Source: UBA4615 sp046046245 | Lineage (GTDB): Bacteria; Pseudomonadota; Gammaproteobacteria; Burkholderiales; Burkholderiaceae_E | Direction of reading: 5' to 3' | Assembly (NCBI GenBank): GCA_046046245.1 | Contig: JBJOKE010000080.1 | Coordinates: forward strand, 1 to 64,000 | Length of the DNA: 64,000 nucleotides | Shown here: piece by piece, positions 9,116-17,493 of the stretch | Layout: every line of letters starts with the position of its first letter | Numbering within the stretch: position 1 is the stretch's first letter | The notes under the pieces: generated by a model | Databases searched by the model: none | What the model saw: only the letters and a program-made list of their open reading frames with translations | Told to the model about the DNA's origin: nothing | Program-made: the position numbers and the translations under genes

Positions 9116-11947
9116 TCAGGCCGACGGCGCGGACGGCCCGGGTGGCGCGGGCGGCTCCGTGTCGGACGGTCTGCGCAGCAGCGCCAGGATCGTTTCCGGA
9201 TCGACCGGCTTGACCAGGTGCCGGTCGAACCCGGCCAGCGCGGCGCGCGCCCGATCCTCGGGCTGGCCGTAGCCGGTCAGCGCGATCAGCAGGCATCCGG
9301 GCCCGTCCTTGCGGGCCTGGAGCGCCCGGGCGACCTGGTAGCCGCTCTGACCGGGCAGGCCGATGTCGAGCACGGCGACCTCCGGCCGGATCCGTTCGGC
9401 GACCTCCAGCGCGGCCTCGCCGGAGAACGCGGTCCAGACGGAATGCCCGTCGGCGCGCAGCACCAGCGCGAGGCTCTCGGCCGCGTCGATGTTGTCGTCG
9501 ACCACCAGGACGCGGCGGCGCCCGGACAGGGTCGCGTCGCGTGCGGGCATCTCGACGGCCGCCGCCGGCGGCGGCGCCGGGATCAGGGGCAGCCGGACGG
9601 TGAAGCAGCTGCCGTGGCCCAGGCCCGCGCTCGCCGCCTCGACCCGGCCATGGTGCAGCCCCACCAGTTGCCGCACCAGCGTCAGCCCGAGGCCCAGCCC
9701 GCCGCGAGACCGGTCGAGCGTGGTGTCGGCCTGGGCGAACAGCTCGAAGACCTGCGGCACCATCTCGGGCTCGATCCCGACGCCGTTGTCCCGGACGGAG
9801 ATCACGCCCTGCCCCGCCTCGCGGGTCAGGCCGAGCTGGATCGCACCGCCCTCGTCCGTGTACTTGGCGGCATTGTTCAGCAGGTTGGCCAGTACCTGGG
9901 TGAGCCGGATCAGGTCGCCCTCGACGAACAACGGCTCGGGCGGCACGGACACCGTCAGCACGTGCCGACGCGCGTCGATCAGCGGGCGGGCGAGCTCGAC
10001 GGCGCGCTCGAGCAGCACCGAGAGCTCGACCGGGGCGCGGTCCAGCTGAACCTTGCCGCGGGCGATGCGCGCGACGTCGAGCAGGTCGTCGAGGAGCTTC
10101 GCCAGCGTCTCGGTCTGCCGACCGATCACGCGCGCTGCCCAGGCGCTCTGCGGATCGGGCTGCCCGAGCCGCGAGATGATCGACACCGCGTTGCGGATCG
10201 GTGCGAGCGGATTGCGCAGCTCGTGCGCGAGCATCGCCAGGTATTCGTCCTTGCGCCGATCGGCCGCGACCAGGGCCCGCTCCGCCTTGCGCCGCTCCTC
10301 GATGTCGAGGGTCAGCGTGATGTCGCCGGTGTACCGCTTCGCTTCGTCGAAGCACGGGACCGTGATCGAGCGCATCCAGATCCAGGCCCCGTCGGCGCGT
10401 CGGATGCGAAGGTCGCTCTCGCGACGTCCACCCGGATGTTCGGCATCGCCGTGCCCCGCGGCGACCCGCGGACGATCGTCCGGGTGGATGAAGTCCGACC
10501 AGCCCCGCAGCAGCAGCGCATCGCGGTCCAGGCCGACGAACTCGGCACAGGCCTGGTTGACGAACCGCGTCCGGCCGCCCGCATCGTCGACCCGCAGCAG
10601 CGCGGGAATGCGGTCGGCGAGTCGCCGGAAGTACATCTCGCTCTCCGCCCTGAGGCGCTCGGTCAGGTCGCGTTCCGTGCAGAGCACCCCCTGCACCGTG
10701 CCGTGCTCGTCGCGCAGCGCCGACGCGGTGACCGACACGACGATCGGATCGCCGAGGCGAGTCCTGCGCGTCATGTCCTCGGGCCCTGCCCGTCCCTCGC
10801 GACAGACGCGATCGATCAGCGCTCGCGTGGCGGCGACGTTCGATTCGGGCAGCAGCGCGAACAGGCCGGCGGCGCGGGCCTCCTCGGCACGCCATCCGTA
10901 CAGACGCTCGGCGCCGCGGTTCCAGCCCGAGATCCGGCCGTCGAGGTCGTGGACGATCACCGCGTCGTTCGAGTCCTCGAGGACGGCGAGCAGGTGGCGC
11001 GCGTTCTGCGCCGCGGTGCGCAGCGCGCTCACGTCCACGCAGGTCAGCACCACGCCCTCGATGGCACCGCCGCCCGTCCGGTATGGCGTCGCGCGCCGAA
11101 GCACGGTCCGGCCGTCGTCGGCGGGCACCTCCGCCGACGCCGTCCGGCCGTCGGCCATCACCGCCGCCAGGTCCGCTGCGAAGTCCGGATCACGCAGCCG
11201 CGACGCGATGTCGCCGAGCGGCCGGCCCTCGTCCCCGGGCTGCAGCCGGAAGAACGCCGAGACGTTCGGGGTGAACCGGCGCACGCGCAGCGTGCGATCG
11301 AGCAGGACCGTGCCGACGTGCGAGCTGTCCAGCAGGTTCTGCAGATCGTCACGGTTGCGCGCGGTCTCGATCACCTTCTCCTCGAGCTGCGCGTTGACCA
11401 TCGAGAGCTCCTCGTTGAGCGCCTGCAGCTCCTCCTTCGCGCTCTCGAGTTCCTCGTTCGACGACTGCAGCTCCTCGTTCAGCGCGAGTGTCTCCTCGTT
11501 CGCCACCCGAAGCGCCCCGTTGACGCGTTCGGCCTCGTCGAGCGCGAACGCGAGGTCGTCGAGCGCGTCGGCCGGACGGAGATCGTGGGCTCCGCCGGCG
11601 GTGCCCTGCGGCCCCGCGGGCGATCCGTCGGCGGCGGCCGCCTCGCGAGCGGCGCCGTCCTCCGCGCCCGGGTCGACGATGACCGCCCACAGCCCCTCGG
11701 CATCGGGACCCGCCAGCGGTTCGACCGACAGCACGAGGCGTCGCGGCTCGGGCCCGACGTCGAGCCGCAGCTGCCGGGTGGTCGCCCGCCCCTCGGCGAA
11801 TGCGCGCGCCAACGCGGCGCGCAACCCTGCCCGCAGGTTTGGGCGCACCAGCCGCGCGAGCTCGAGCGTCGCGTCGCCGCCGGGCTCCAGCATCCCCGAC
11901 AGCGATCCGTGGAAATGCAGCGCGCGTCCGTCGCGATCGATCAGCAC
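9116..11947 (-). CDS. PAS-histidine kinase-receiver half of a split CheB/CheR hybrid
   Basis: Downstream half of a giant hybrid sensor. In order: a segment beginning LIDRDGRALHFHG; an Asn/Glu-rich coiled coil (NEELQSSNEELESAKEEL) near 150-205; PAS domains near 210-320, 325-440 and 445-560; HisKA with LAHELRNPLAPIRN (phospho-acceptor His); HATPase with NLLNNAAKYTDEGG, DNGVGIEPEM and GGLGLGLTLV; and a receiver domain from about 818 with VVDDN, LDIGLPG and KPVD. The GTG at 11947 is only the first start in this frame. The frame really continues upstream to the nine-G run at 12004-12012, where it meets the CheB-CheR half. With one G fewer the whole would be a single 1478-residue protein. Confidence 0.88.
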   Translation of the reverse strand: MLIDRDGRALHFHGSLSGMLEPGGDATLELARLVRPNLRAGLRAALARAFAEGRATTRQLRLDVGPEPRRLVLSVEPLAGPDAEGLWAVIVDPGAEDGAAREAAAADGSPAGPQGTAGGAHDLRPADALDDLAFALDEAERVNGALRVANEETLALNEELQSSNEELESAKEELQALNEELSMVNAQLEEKVIETARNRDDLQNLLDSSHVGTVLLDRTLRVRRFTPNVSAFFRLQPGDEGRPLGDIASRLRDPDFAADLAAVMADGRTASAEVPADDGRTVLRRATPYRTGGGAIEGVVLTCVDVSALRTAAQNARHLLAVLEDSNDAVIVHDLDGRISGWNRGAERLYGWRAEEARAAGLFALLPESNVAATRALIDRVCREGRAGPEDMTRRTRLGDPIVVSVTASALRDEHGTVQGVLCTERDLTERLRAESEMYFRRLADRIPALLRVDDAGGRTRFVNQACAEFVGLDRDALLLRGWSDFIHPDDRPRVAAGHGDAEHPGGRRESDLRIRRADGAWIWMRSITVPCFDEAKRYTGDITLTLDIEERRKAERALVAADRRKDEYLAMLAHELRNPLAPIRNAVSIISRLGQPDPQSAWAARVIGRQTETLAKLLDDLLDVARIARGKVQLDRAPVELSVLLERAVELARPLIDARRHVLTVSVPPEPLFVEGDLIRLTQVLANLLNNAAKYTDEGGAIQLGLTREAGQGVISVRDNGVGIEPEMVPQVFELFAQADTTLDRSRGGLGLGLTLVRQLVGLHHGRVEAASAGLGHGSCFTVRLPLIPAPPPAAAVEMPARDATLSGRRRVLVVDDNIDAAESLALVLRADGHSVWTAFSGEAALEVAERIRPEVAVLDIGLPGQSGYQVARALQARKDGPGCLLIALTGYGQPEDRARAALAGFDRHLVKPVDPETILALLRRPSDTEPPAPPGPSAPSA

Positions 11948-13553
11948 CGCGGCCCCTGGCGCCCGCCCGCCGAGGTGGTCCGCCAGCAGACGGCCGGGCG
12001 ACGCCCCCCCCCTGCTCCATCGTGCGGCGCGCGGCGAGCCGTGCGCCTGCGAGGCCGCTCCAGCCGCCGACGAAGCCCCGCGGCAGGTGGGCCCGTGCGC
12101 CGATACGCCGGAACAGTCTCGCCTGGCGGTCGACCGCCTCGAACAGCCCTGCCTTCGAGCCGAGCGACTCGGCCCGTCCGAGCAGCAGGAAACCCTGCGG
12201 CCGCAGCGAGAAGTGGAAGATCTCGAAGACGCGCTCCTGGAGCTCCGTCTCGAAGTAGATCAGCAGGTTGCGGCACAGGATCAGGTCGAGCTTCGAGAAC
12301 GGCGTGTCGCGGACGAGGCTCTGGGGCGCGAACAGCACCGCGTCACGCAGCGCCTTGCGCGCGACCCAGCGGTCGCCGCGACGCTCGAAGAAGCGGGCGA
12401 GTCGCTGCGGCGAGACCGAGGCCGCGATCGTCGAGGGGTAGCTGCCCGCGCGAGCGAACGCGAGCGCGTCGAGGTCGATGTCCGTCGCGAACACCTGGAC
12501 CGGCGGGGGATCGGACAGCCCGTCGAACTGCTCCAGCAGCAGCATCGCGATCGAATAGGCCTCCTCGCCCGTCGCGCAGCCCGGCGTCCAGACGCGTATC
12601 GGCCCCGCGTCGGCCCGATGCGCGGCGAGCAACGCGGGCACGACCTCGCGCTCCAGCGCGACCCAGGCCTCGCGGTCCCGGAAGAATTCCGTGTAGCCGA
12701 TCAGGAACTCGCTCTTGAGCGCCTGCGCCTCGTCGGCGGAAGCCTCCAGGCGCGCGAGGTAGTCGTCGACGCGATCGACGCCCGCCAGCATCATCCGGCG
12801 CGCGAGCCGCCGGCGCAGCATCGCCGGGCGGTACCAGCGGAAATCGTGGCCGGTCCGCTCGAAGACGATCCGCAGGGCCCGCTCGAGGGCATCGTCGACC
12901 GGTCCGACCCGCTCTCCGAGGCGACGCGACGCGTCGGCCGCCTCGACACGGTCCCTGTGGGCGAGATCCTCGAGCAGCGCGGCGGGCATCTCCGAGGGCT
13001 CGAGGACGCGGTCCGCGGCGCCGGCGTCGAGCGCGCTGCGCGGCATGCTCTCGAACTGCGCGCTCTCCGGGCGCTGCACGTAGGCGAGTCCGCCCGCCGC
13101 CCGGATCGCCTTCAGTCCGTTCGTACCGTCGTGGTCCGTGCCGCTCAGCACGATCCCGACCGAGCGCTCCGCCTGACCCTCGGCGAGCGAGAGCATCATC
13201 AGGTCGATCGGCTTCGGAGCGGGCGGACGATCCGGCGGGTAGCCGAGCTCCAGCCGTCCGTCGCGGTACAGCAGCAGCCGGCCGGGCGGCGCCACGTACG
13301 CCCGCCCGCCTTCGATCGGCATCGGGCCCTCGACCTGGACCGCCGGCACCGCGCCGGCTGCCGACAGGAGCTCGGCCAGGTGGCTGACGCTGCGGCTCGG
13401 CAGATGGGTGACCACCACGTACGCGATCCGCGGGTCGGGTGTCGCCGTGGCGAAGAACGCCTTCAACGCCGCCAGTCCGCCGGCCGACGCACCGATCCCG
13501 ACCACCATCGCGGGTCGCGGGGGCTCGATGCCGTCGTTCCGGTCGTCGGTCAT
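11349..13553 (-). CDS. CheB-CheR half of a split hybrid sensory protein (frameshifted)
   Basis: The first 514 or so residues are real. A CheB-type methylesterase domain has GIGASAGG (nucleophile Ser), THLPSRSVSHLAELL and GTDHDGTNGLKAI. Then a CheR-type methyltransferase has its N-terminal helical domain, the SAM site VWTPGCATGEEAYSI, VFATDIDLDALAFAR and LILCRNLLIYF. After residue 514 the frame passes a run of nine G and continues as Arg/Ala-rich nonsense to 11349, while the true continuation (PAS, kinase, receiver) is in another frame at 9116-11947. Fusions of this order occur in many proteobacteria as orphan sensory systems outside the main chemotaxis operon. As sequenced the gene is split, and whether that is biological is open. 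Confidence 0.85.
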   Translation of the reverse strand: MTDDRNDGIEPPRPAMVVGIGASAGGLAALKAFFATATPDPRIAYVVVTHLPSRSVSHLAELLSAAGAVPAVQVEGPMPIEGGRAYVAPPGRLLLYRDGRLELGYPPDRPPAPKPIDLMMLSLAEGQAERSVGIVLSGTDHDGTNGLKAIRAAGGLAYVQRPESAQFESMPRSALDAGAADRVLEPSEMPAALLEDLAHRDRVEAADASRRLGERVGPVDDALERALRIVFERTGHDFRWYRPAMLRRRLARRMMLAGVDRVDDYLARLEASADEAQALKSEFLIGYTEFFRDREAWVALEREVVPALLAAHRADAGPIRVWTPGCATGEEAYSIAMLLLEQFDGLSDPPPVQVFATDIDLDALAFARAGSYPSTIAASVSPQRLARFFERRGDRWVARKALRDAVLFAPQSLVRDTPFSKLDLILCRNLLIYFETELQERVFEIFHFSLRPQGFLLLGRAESLGSKAGLFEAVDRQARLFRRIGARAHLPRGFVGGWSGLAGARLAARRTMEQGGGVARPSAGGPPRRAGARGRGADRSRRTRAAFPRIAVGDAGARRRRDARARAAGAPKPAGRVARRVGARIRRGAGDHPAAAARRRARAATPRAVGRTAGGSRCRGAVGGHRRPGRGGRRRSRGGRRRRIARGAAGHRRRSPRSPSGRRARRPRVRARRGRTRQRGASGGERGDTRAERGAAVVERGTREREGGAAGAQRGALDGQRAARGEGDRDRAQP
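12004..12012 (-). repeat. Homopolymer run of nine G at the frame break
   Basis: The coding (minus) strand has nine consecutive G just after the codons for MEQ. Eight or eleven G would join the CheB-CheR frame to the PAS-kinase frame without any stop codon. Nine G separates them. Confidence 0.95.
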
Positions 13554-13727
13554 GTGAGGGGCTCTCCGTCGTCCCGGGGCCCGGGCGGCCTCCCCGCTCG
13601 ACGAGGCGGGGGAGCCTGCAGCGCCGCGCGCTCCGCTCGGCGGACAGGACGGGGCGCGGGCGGCCGGTTCCCGCCTGCCCTCGGAGTATAGCCCCGCGCC
13701 GCGAGGGGCCGCGGCACGGTGTCGGGG

Positions 13728-15458
13728 TCAGTCCTTGACGCAGGTGAAGCTCGAGGCCGCGTTCGGGTCGCCCGACCCGGCGTACCGCGGCCACGCCGGC
13801 CACTCGCACAGCGGCCGGGTGCGCCCCGGCACGCCCACCGTATCGGCCACCACCTGCGGCCCGGGCGCGATGCCGCGCTCGACCCACTGCTCGAGCGCGG
13901 TGAGCGAATCCCAGGCGGCGTTGAAGGTGGTGCTGACCGCATGACCGTACGCGGGGATCTCGTAGTAGCGCAGGAAGGCCGCGACCGCGTCGTCCCCCAT
14001 CCCGCGCCGGATCCGCTCGACGAGGCGTCGCGTGGCCCGCGGGCTCACCAGCGCGTCGTGCATGCCGTGGGCCATCAGGATCCGGCCGCCGCGCTTCGCG
14101 AAAGCGGCGTAGTCGGTGCGGTTCGCATCCTGCAGCGCGGTCAGCTCGACGATCCGCGACTGCCAGCGACCGGGCGCGGCCGGGTCGAGCGCGAGCGGAT
14201 CGAAGGCCTCGTCGCGGGTGACGATGTGGCGGACCCACTGGTCCCAGAACGTGCTGCCGTAAGGCGGGCTGTCGGGCAGCCTCACCGGGGGCATCGGGCT
14301 CGCGGGCGCGAGCGTGCCGAGCGCGAGCGTGTTGACCGTGTCCTGCAGGGGGCTCGGATGCGGCACGCCGAGGTCGGTGCCCCAGAGCGTGAAGCCCGGG
14401 TAGCCTCGTTCGCCGCTCGCGAGGGCGTACGGCAGCTGCAGCGGACGCTCGAGCGCGCGCAGGCCGGCGATCTGCGCATCGGACAGGCAGTCGTTGCCGC
14501 CGGCGGCGCCGCCCGGGCAACGCAGCGGGCGGCCGCGCAGCGTCGCGCGGGACGGATCGAAGCCGGCCTCGCAGGCGCGGACGTTCGCGATCACGCCGTC
14601 GGCGAGGCCGTCGAGGGCGTCGCAGGCCTCGAGCGATGCGTCGAGCAGCGCCTTGCGCTGCGCGCGGTTCGGGTAGGCGCCGGGCTTCGCCATCTCGCGC
14701 GTGAAGTGCCCGAAATGCAGGTTCAGCGCCGCGGCATTCCACGCCGGGTAGAGCACGATCGCGCCGTCGAAGTCGCGCGGCCAGCGGCCGACCGCGAGCA
14801 GCGCCTCGCGCCCGCCGGTCGAGCCACCGGCGAAGTAGGCGCGCTGCGGGCGCCGGGCGTAGTGGGTCTGCACCACGATCGTCGCGACGTCGCGGGTCTT
14901 CTTCAGCGCATCGCCGGCGAAGTTGCGCAGCGCCTCGTCGTTCGTGCCGAACGAGCCGTCCCGGCTGGTGGTGGGACCGGCCTGATGCCCGGAATCACTG
15001 CCGAAGGTCGCGTACCCGCGTGCGAGCGGCACGGGCCGATCGGCCGGGCCGGCGGGCACGTTCCGCGTCACCGGCGGCAGGATGCCGTTGTAGCCACCGC
15101 CGCCGAACATCAGCGTCTTGCCGTTCCACTGCGCCGGCAGCGCGACTTCGAAGCGGATCGCCGGGGCCTTCAGGTCGACCGGTCGGATGTCGCCGACGAC
15201 GCGGCAGAAGCCCGGAAGCGCCGCGGCCCCGCTGCCGGACGGCGCGACGACCCCCGCCTCGGTGACCACGGCGCCGCGCGTGGGCAGCCCGATGTCGCGC
15301 TCTCGGATCTGCAGGCCCTTGAGCTCCGCGCAGGCCACGGGCGAGGCGGGCGGATCGGGCAGGCGGTGGCCGCCGAGCCCGCCGCAGCCGGCGAGCACGA
15401 CGGTGAGGAGCGACGCGAGCGGCATCGCGGCACGGAGGCGGTGGGCGGGGCGGATCAT
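13728..15458 (-). CDS. Tannase/feruloyl-esterase family lipoprotein
   Basis: A 576-residue alpha/beta-hydrolase of the tannase/feruloyl esterase family. The N-terminus is a lipoprotein signal with lipobox LAGC (Cys25), so it is probably anchored in the outer membrane facing the periplasm or outside. The nucleophile is Ser213 in AGGSTGGRE, and the likely catalytic His is in YGHAVSTTFN. Known members have a Cys beside both Ser and His (the CS-D-HC motif) joined by a disulfide. Here both neighbours are not Cys. Other family features are MFGGGGYNGILPP, GYATFGSDSGH and GDLVSPRAT-like ALVSPRATRRLVERI. The substrate is unknown, with aromatic carboxylate esters the general expectation. Confidence 0.85.
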   Translation of the reverse strand: MIRPAHRLRAAMPLASLLTVVLAGCGGLGGHRLPDPPASPVACAELKGLQIRERDIGLPTRGAVVTEAGVVAPSGSGAAALPGFCRVVGDIRPVDLKAPAIRFEVALPAQWNGKTLMFGGGGYNGILPPVTRNVPAGPADRPVPLARGYATFGSDSGHQAGPTTSRDGSFGTNDEALRNFAGDALKKTRDVATIVVQTHYARRPQRAYFAGGSTGGREALLAVGRWPRDFDGAIVLYPAWNAAALNLHFGHFTREMAKPGAYPNRAQRKALLDASLEACDALDGLADGVIANVRACEAGFDPSRATLRGRPLRCPGGAAGGNDCLSDAQIAGLRALERPLQLPYALASGERGYPGFTLWGTDLGVPHPSPLQDTVNTLALGTLAPASPMPPVRLPDSPPYGSTFWDQWVRHIVTRDEAFDPLALDPAAPGRWQSRIVELTALQDANRTDYAAFAKRGGRILMAHGMHDALVSPRATRRLVERIRRGMGDDAVAAFLRYYEIPAYGHAVSTTFNAAWDSLTALEQWVERGIAPGPQVVADTVGVPGRTRPLCEWPAWPRYAGSGDPNAASSFTCVKD

Positions 15459-15624
15459 CGGGGGCTCCCTGGGCTCGTCGTGATGCGGCGCGGGGTCCGT
15501 ACGCGGCGGCTCCGCAGGCGCAGCTTAGCGCGCCGGGGCGGCGGCCGCCGCGGCCCGACCCGAGGGCTCGGAACACGAGCTCCGTCCTCGATCGATCGGG
15601 CCCGGCGGCCGCCGTCGAACGGGG

Positions 15625-17409
15625 TCAGGTGAGCTGGAGCCCCGCGAGCCGCGCGTAGAGCCCGCCGCGCGCCATCAGCGCATCGTGGGTGCCCTGCTCC
15701 ACCACCCGGCCGTGGTCCATCACCACGATCAGGTCGGCACGCTGCACCGTCGACAACCGGTGGGCGACGACGATCGTCGTGCGGCCGTGCATCGCCGTCT
15801 CCAGCGCCTGCTGGACCAGCCGCTCGCTCTCGGTGTCGAGCGCGCTGGTGGCCTCGTCGAGCAGCAGCAGCGACGCATCCTTCAGGATCGCGCGCGCGAT
15901 CGCGATCCGCTGGCGCTGGCCGCCCGAGAGCCGCACGCCGCGCTCGCCGAGGAAGGTCCGGTAGCCCTGGGGCAACTGCTCCAGGAACTCGTGTGCCTGC
16001 GCGGCGCGCGCGGCCGCGACGACCTCGTCCTCGGTCGCGTCCGGTCGGCCGTAGCGGATGTTCTCGAGCGCATCGGCCGAGAAGATCGTCGCGTCCTGCG
16101 GCACCAGCGCGATCCGCTCGCGCAGCGCGCCGAGTGGCCAGCGGTCGATCTCGGTGCCGTCGATCCGCAGCGACCCGGCGTCGCGGTCGTGGAAGCGCAG
16201 CAGCAGCTGCAGCACCGTGCTCTTGCCGGCGCCGCTCGGTCCGACCAGTGCGACCGTGCTGCCCGCCGGGATCGACAGCGTCAGCGACTCGATCGCCGGT
16301 CGGTCCGGCCGCGACGGATAGGCGAAGCGCACGCCGTCGAACGCGATCGCCGCGCCCGCCGGCGAGGCGGCCGGCACGGGTGCCGGTGCGTCGGGCGAGC
16401 GGATCGTGGGCCGGGCACGGAGCAGCTCGTCGAGCCGCTCGGTCGCGCCGGCGGCGCGCAGCAGGTCGCCCCAGACCTCGGCGAGCACGGCCGAGCTGGA
16501 GGCGAGCAGCGCGAAGTAGACCAGCGTCTGCCCGAGCTGCCCCGCGCTGATCGCGCCGCTCACCACGGCGAGCGAACCCGCGTACAGGCCGTAGATCGCC
16601 GAGCCCATCGCGGACACGATCACGAAGGCGGTCAGCCAGGCCCGGGCGCGGCTCCGGCGGACCGATACCGCGAAGGTCGCCTCGCTCGCCTGCGCGAAGC
16701 GCGCGGCCTCGCGCGCCTGCTGGCCGTAGCTCTGGACGACGGGGATCGCGTTCAGCACCTCGGCCGCGATCGCGCTCGCGTCGGCGAGGCGGTCCTGGCT
16801 GTCGCGCGACAGGCGCCGTACCCGACGCCCGATCCAGACCGGCGGCACCACGACGATCACCAGCACGACGATCACCGTCGCCGCGATCCGCGGCACCGTC
16901 CACACCAGCATGCCGAGGCTGCCCACGAAGAGCAGCGCGCTGCGCAACCCCATCGAGAAGCTCGAGCCCACGACGGTCTGCACGAGCGTGGTGTCGGCGG
17001 ACAGGCGCGACAGCACCTCGCCGGTCTGGGTCGTCTCGAAGAAGACCGGATCCTGGCCGAGCACCCGCGCGTAGACCGCGGAGCGGATGTCGGCGATCAC
17101 GCGCTCGCCCAGCCAGGTGACGAGGTAGTAGCGGACTGCGGTGAACGCGGCGAGCGCGCAGGCCGCCCCGAACAGCAGCAGGAAGCGCCCGCGCAGCTGC
17201 GCGGTGCGCGCCGCCGGGTCGCCGCCGAACCCGGCGTCGATGACCCCGCCGAGCAGCGGCGGCACAACCAGCGTCGCTCCCGCGGCCGCGAGCAGGAACA
17301 GCGTCGCGAGCGCGGTACGGCCGGCGTAGGGGCGCAGCCAGGGCAGCAGCGCGCCGAGGCCGGAGAGTCGGGCGACGGCGGGTCGCGATGCGGGGGAGCG
17401 TTCGGACAT
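15625..17409 (-). CDS. ABC exporter (fused membrane and ATPase, MsbA-like)
   Basis: A 594-residue half-transporter, an N-terminal six-helix ABC type-1 membrane domain followed by an ATPase domain. The ATPase has Walker A GPSGAGKST, Q-loop LVPQDATIFS, signature LSGGQRQRIAIARA, Walker B SLLLLDEATSALD and H-loop VVAHRLSTV. It would work as a homodimer in the inner membrane, exporting a lipid, drug or peptide. The membrane domain has conserved coupling segments such as FFETTQTGEVLSRLSADTTLVQ. It stands alone on the minus strand, and the substrate cannot be told from the sequence. Confidence 0.93.
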   Translation of the reverse strand: MSERSPASRPAVARLSGLGALLPWLRPYAGRTALATLFLLAAAGATLVVPPLLGGVIDAGFGGDPAARTAQLRGRFLLLFGAACALAAFTAVRYYLVTWLGERVIADIRSAVYARVLGQDPVFFETTQTGEVLSRLSADTTLVQTVVGSSFSMGLRSALLFVGSLGMLVWTVPRIAATVIVVLVIVVVPPVWIGRRVRRLSRDSQDRLADASAIAAEVLNAIPVVQSYGQQAREAARFAQASEATFAVSVRRSRARAWLTAFVIVSAMGSAIYGLYAGSLAVVSGAISAGQLGQTLVYFALLASSSAVLAEVWGDLLRAAGATERLDELLRARPTIRSPDAPAPVPAASPAGAAIAFDGVRFAYPSRPDRPAIESLTLSIPAGSTVALVGPSGAGKSTVLQLLLRFHDRDAGSLRIDGTEIDRWPLGALRERIALVPQDATIFSADALENIRYGRPDATEDEVVAAARAAQAHEFLEQLPQGYRTFLGERGVRLSGGQRQRIAIARAILKDASLLLLDEATSALDTESERLVQQALETAMHGRTTIVVAHRLSTVQRADLIVVMDHGRVVEQGTHDALMARGGLYARLAGLQLT

Positions 17410-17493
17410 CGGTCGATCGGGGGACCGGGCCCGCGGGGCGCGGACACCGACGGGGTCAGCGTAGCAGAAGCCCGCGACGCGACTCGGCGCGCG

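Noticed and set aside
10053..13691. Very long plus-strand frame opposite the CheB-CheR-kinase gene
   Set aside because: Its Ser/Arg-rich, low-complexity translation is the complement of the real minus-strand coding sequence in high-GC DNA.
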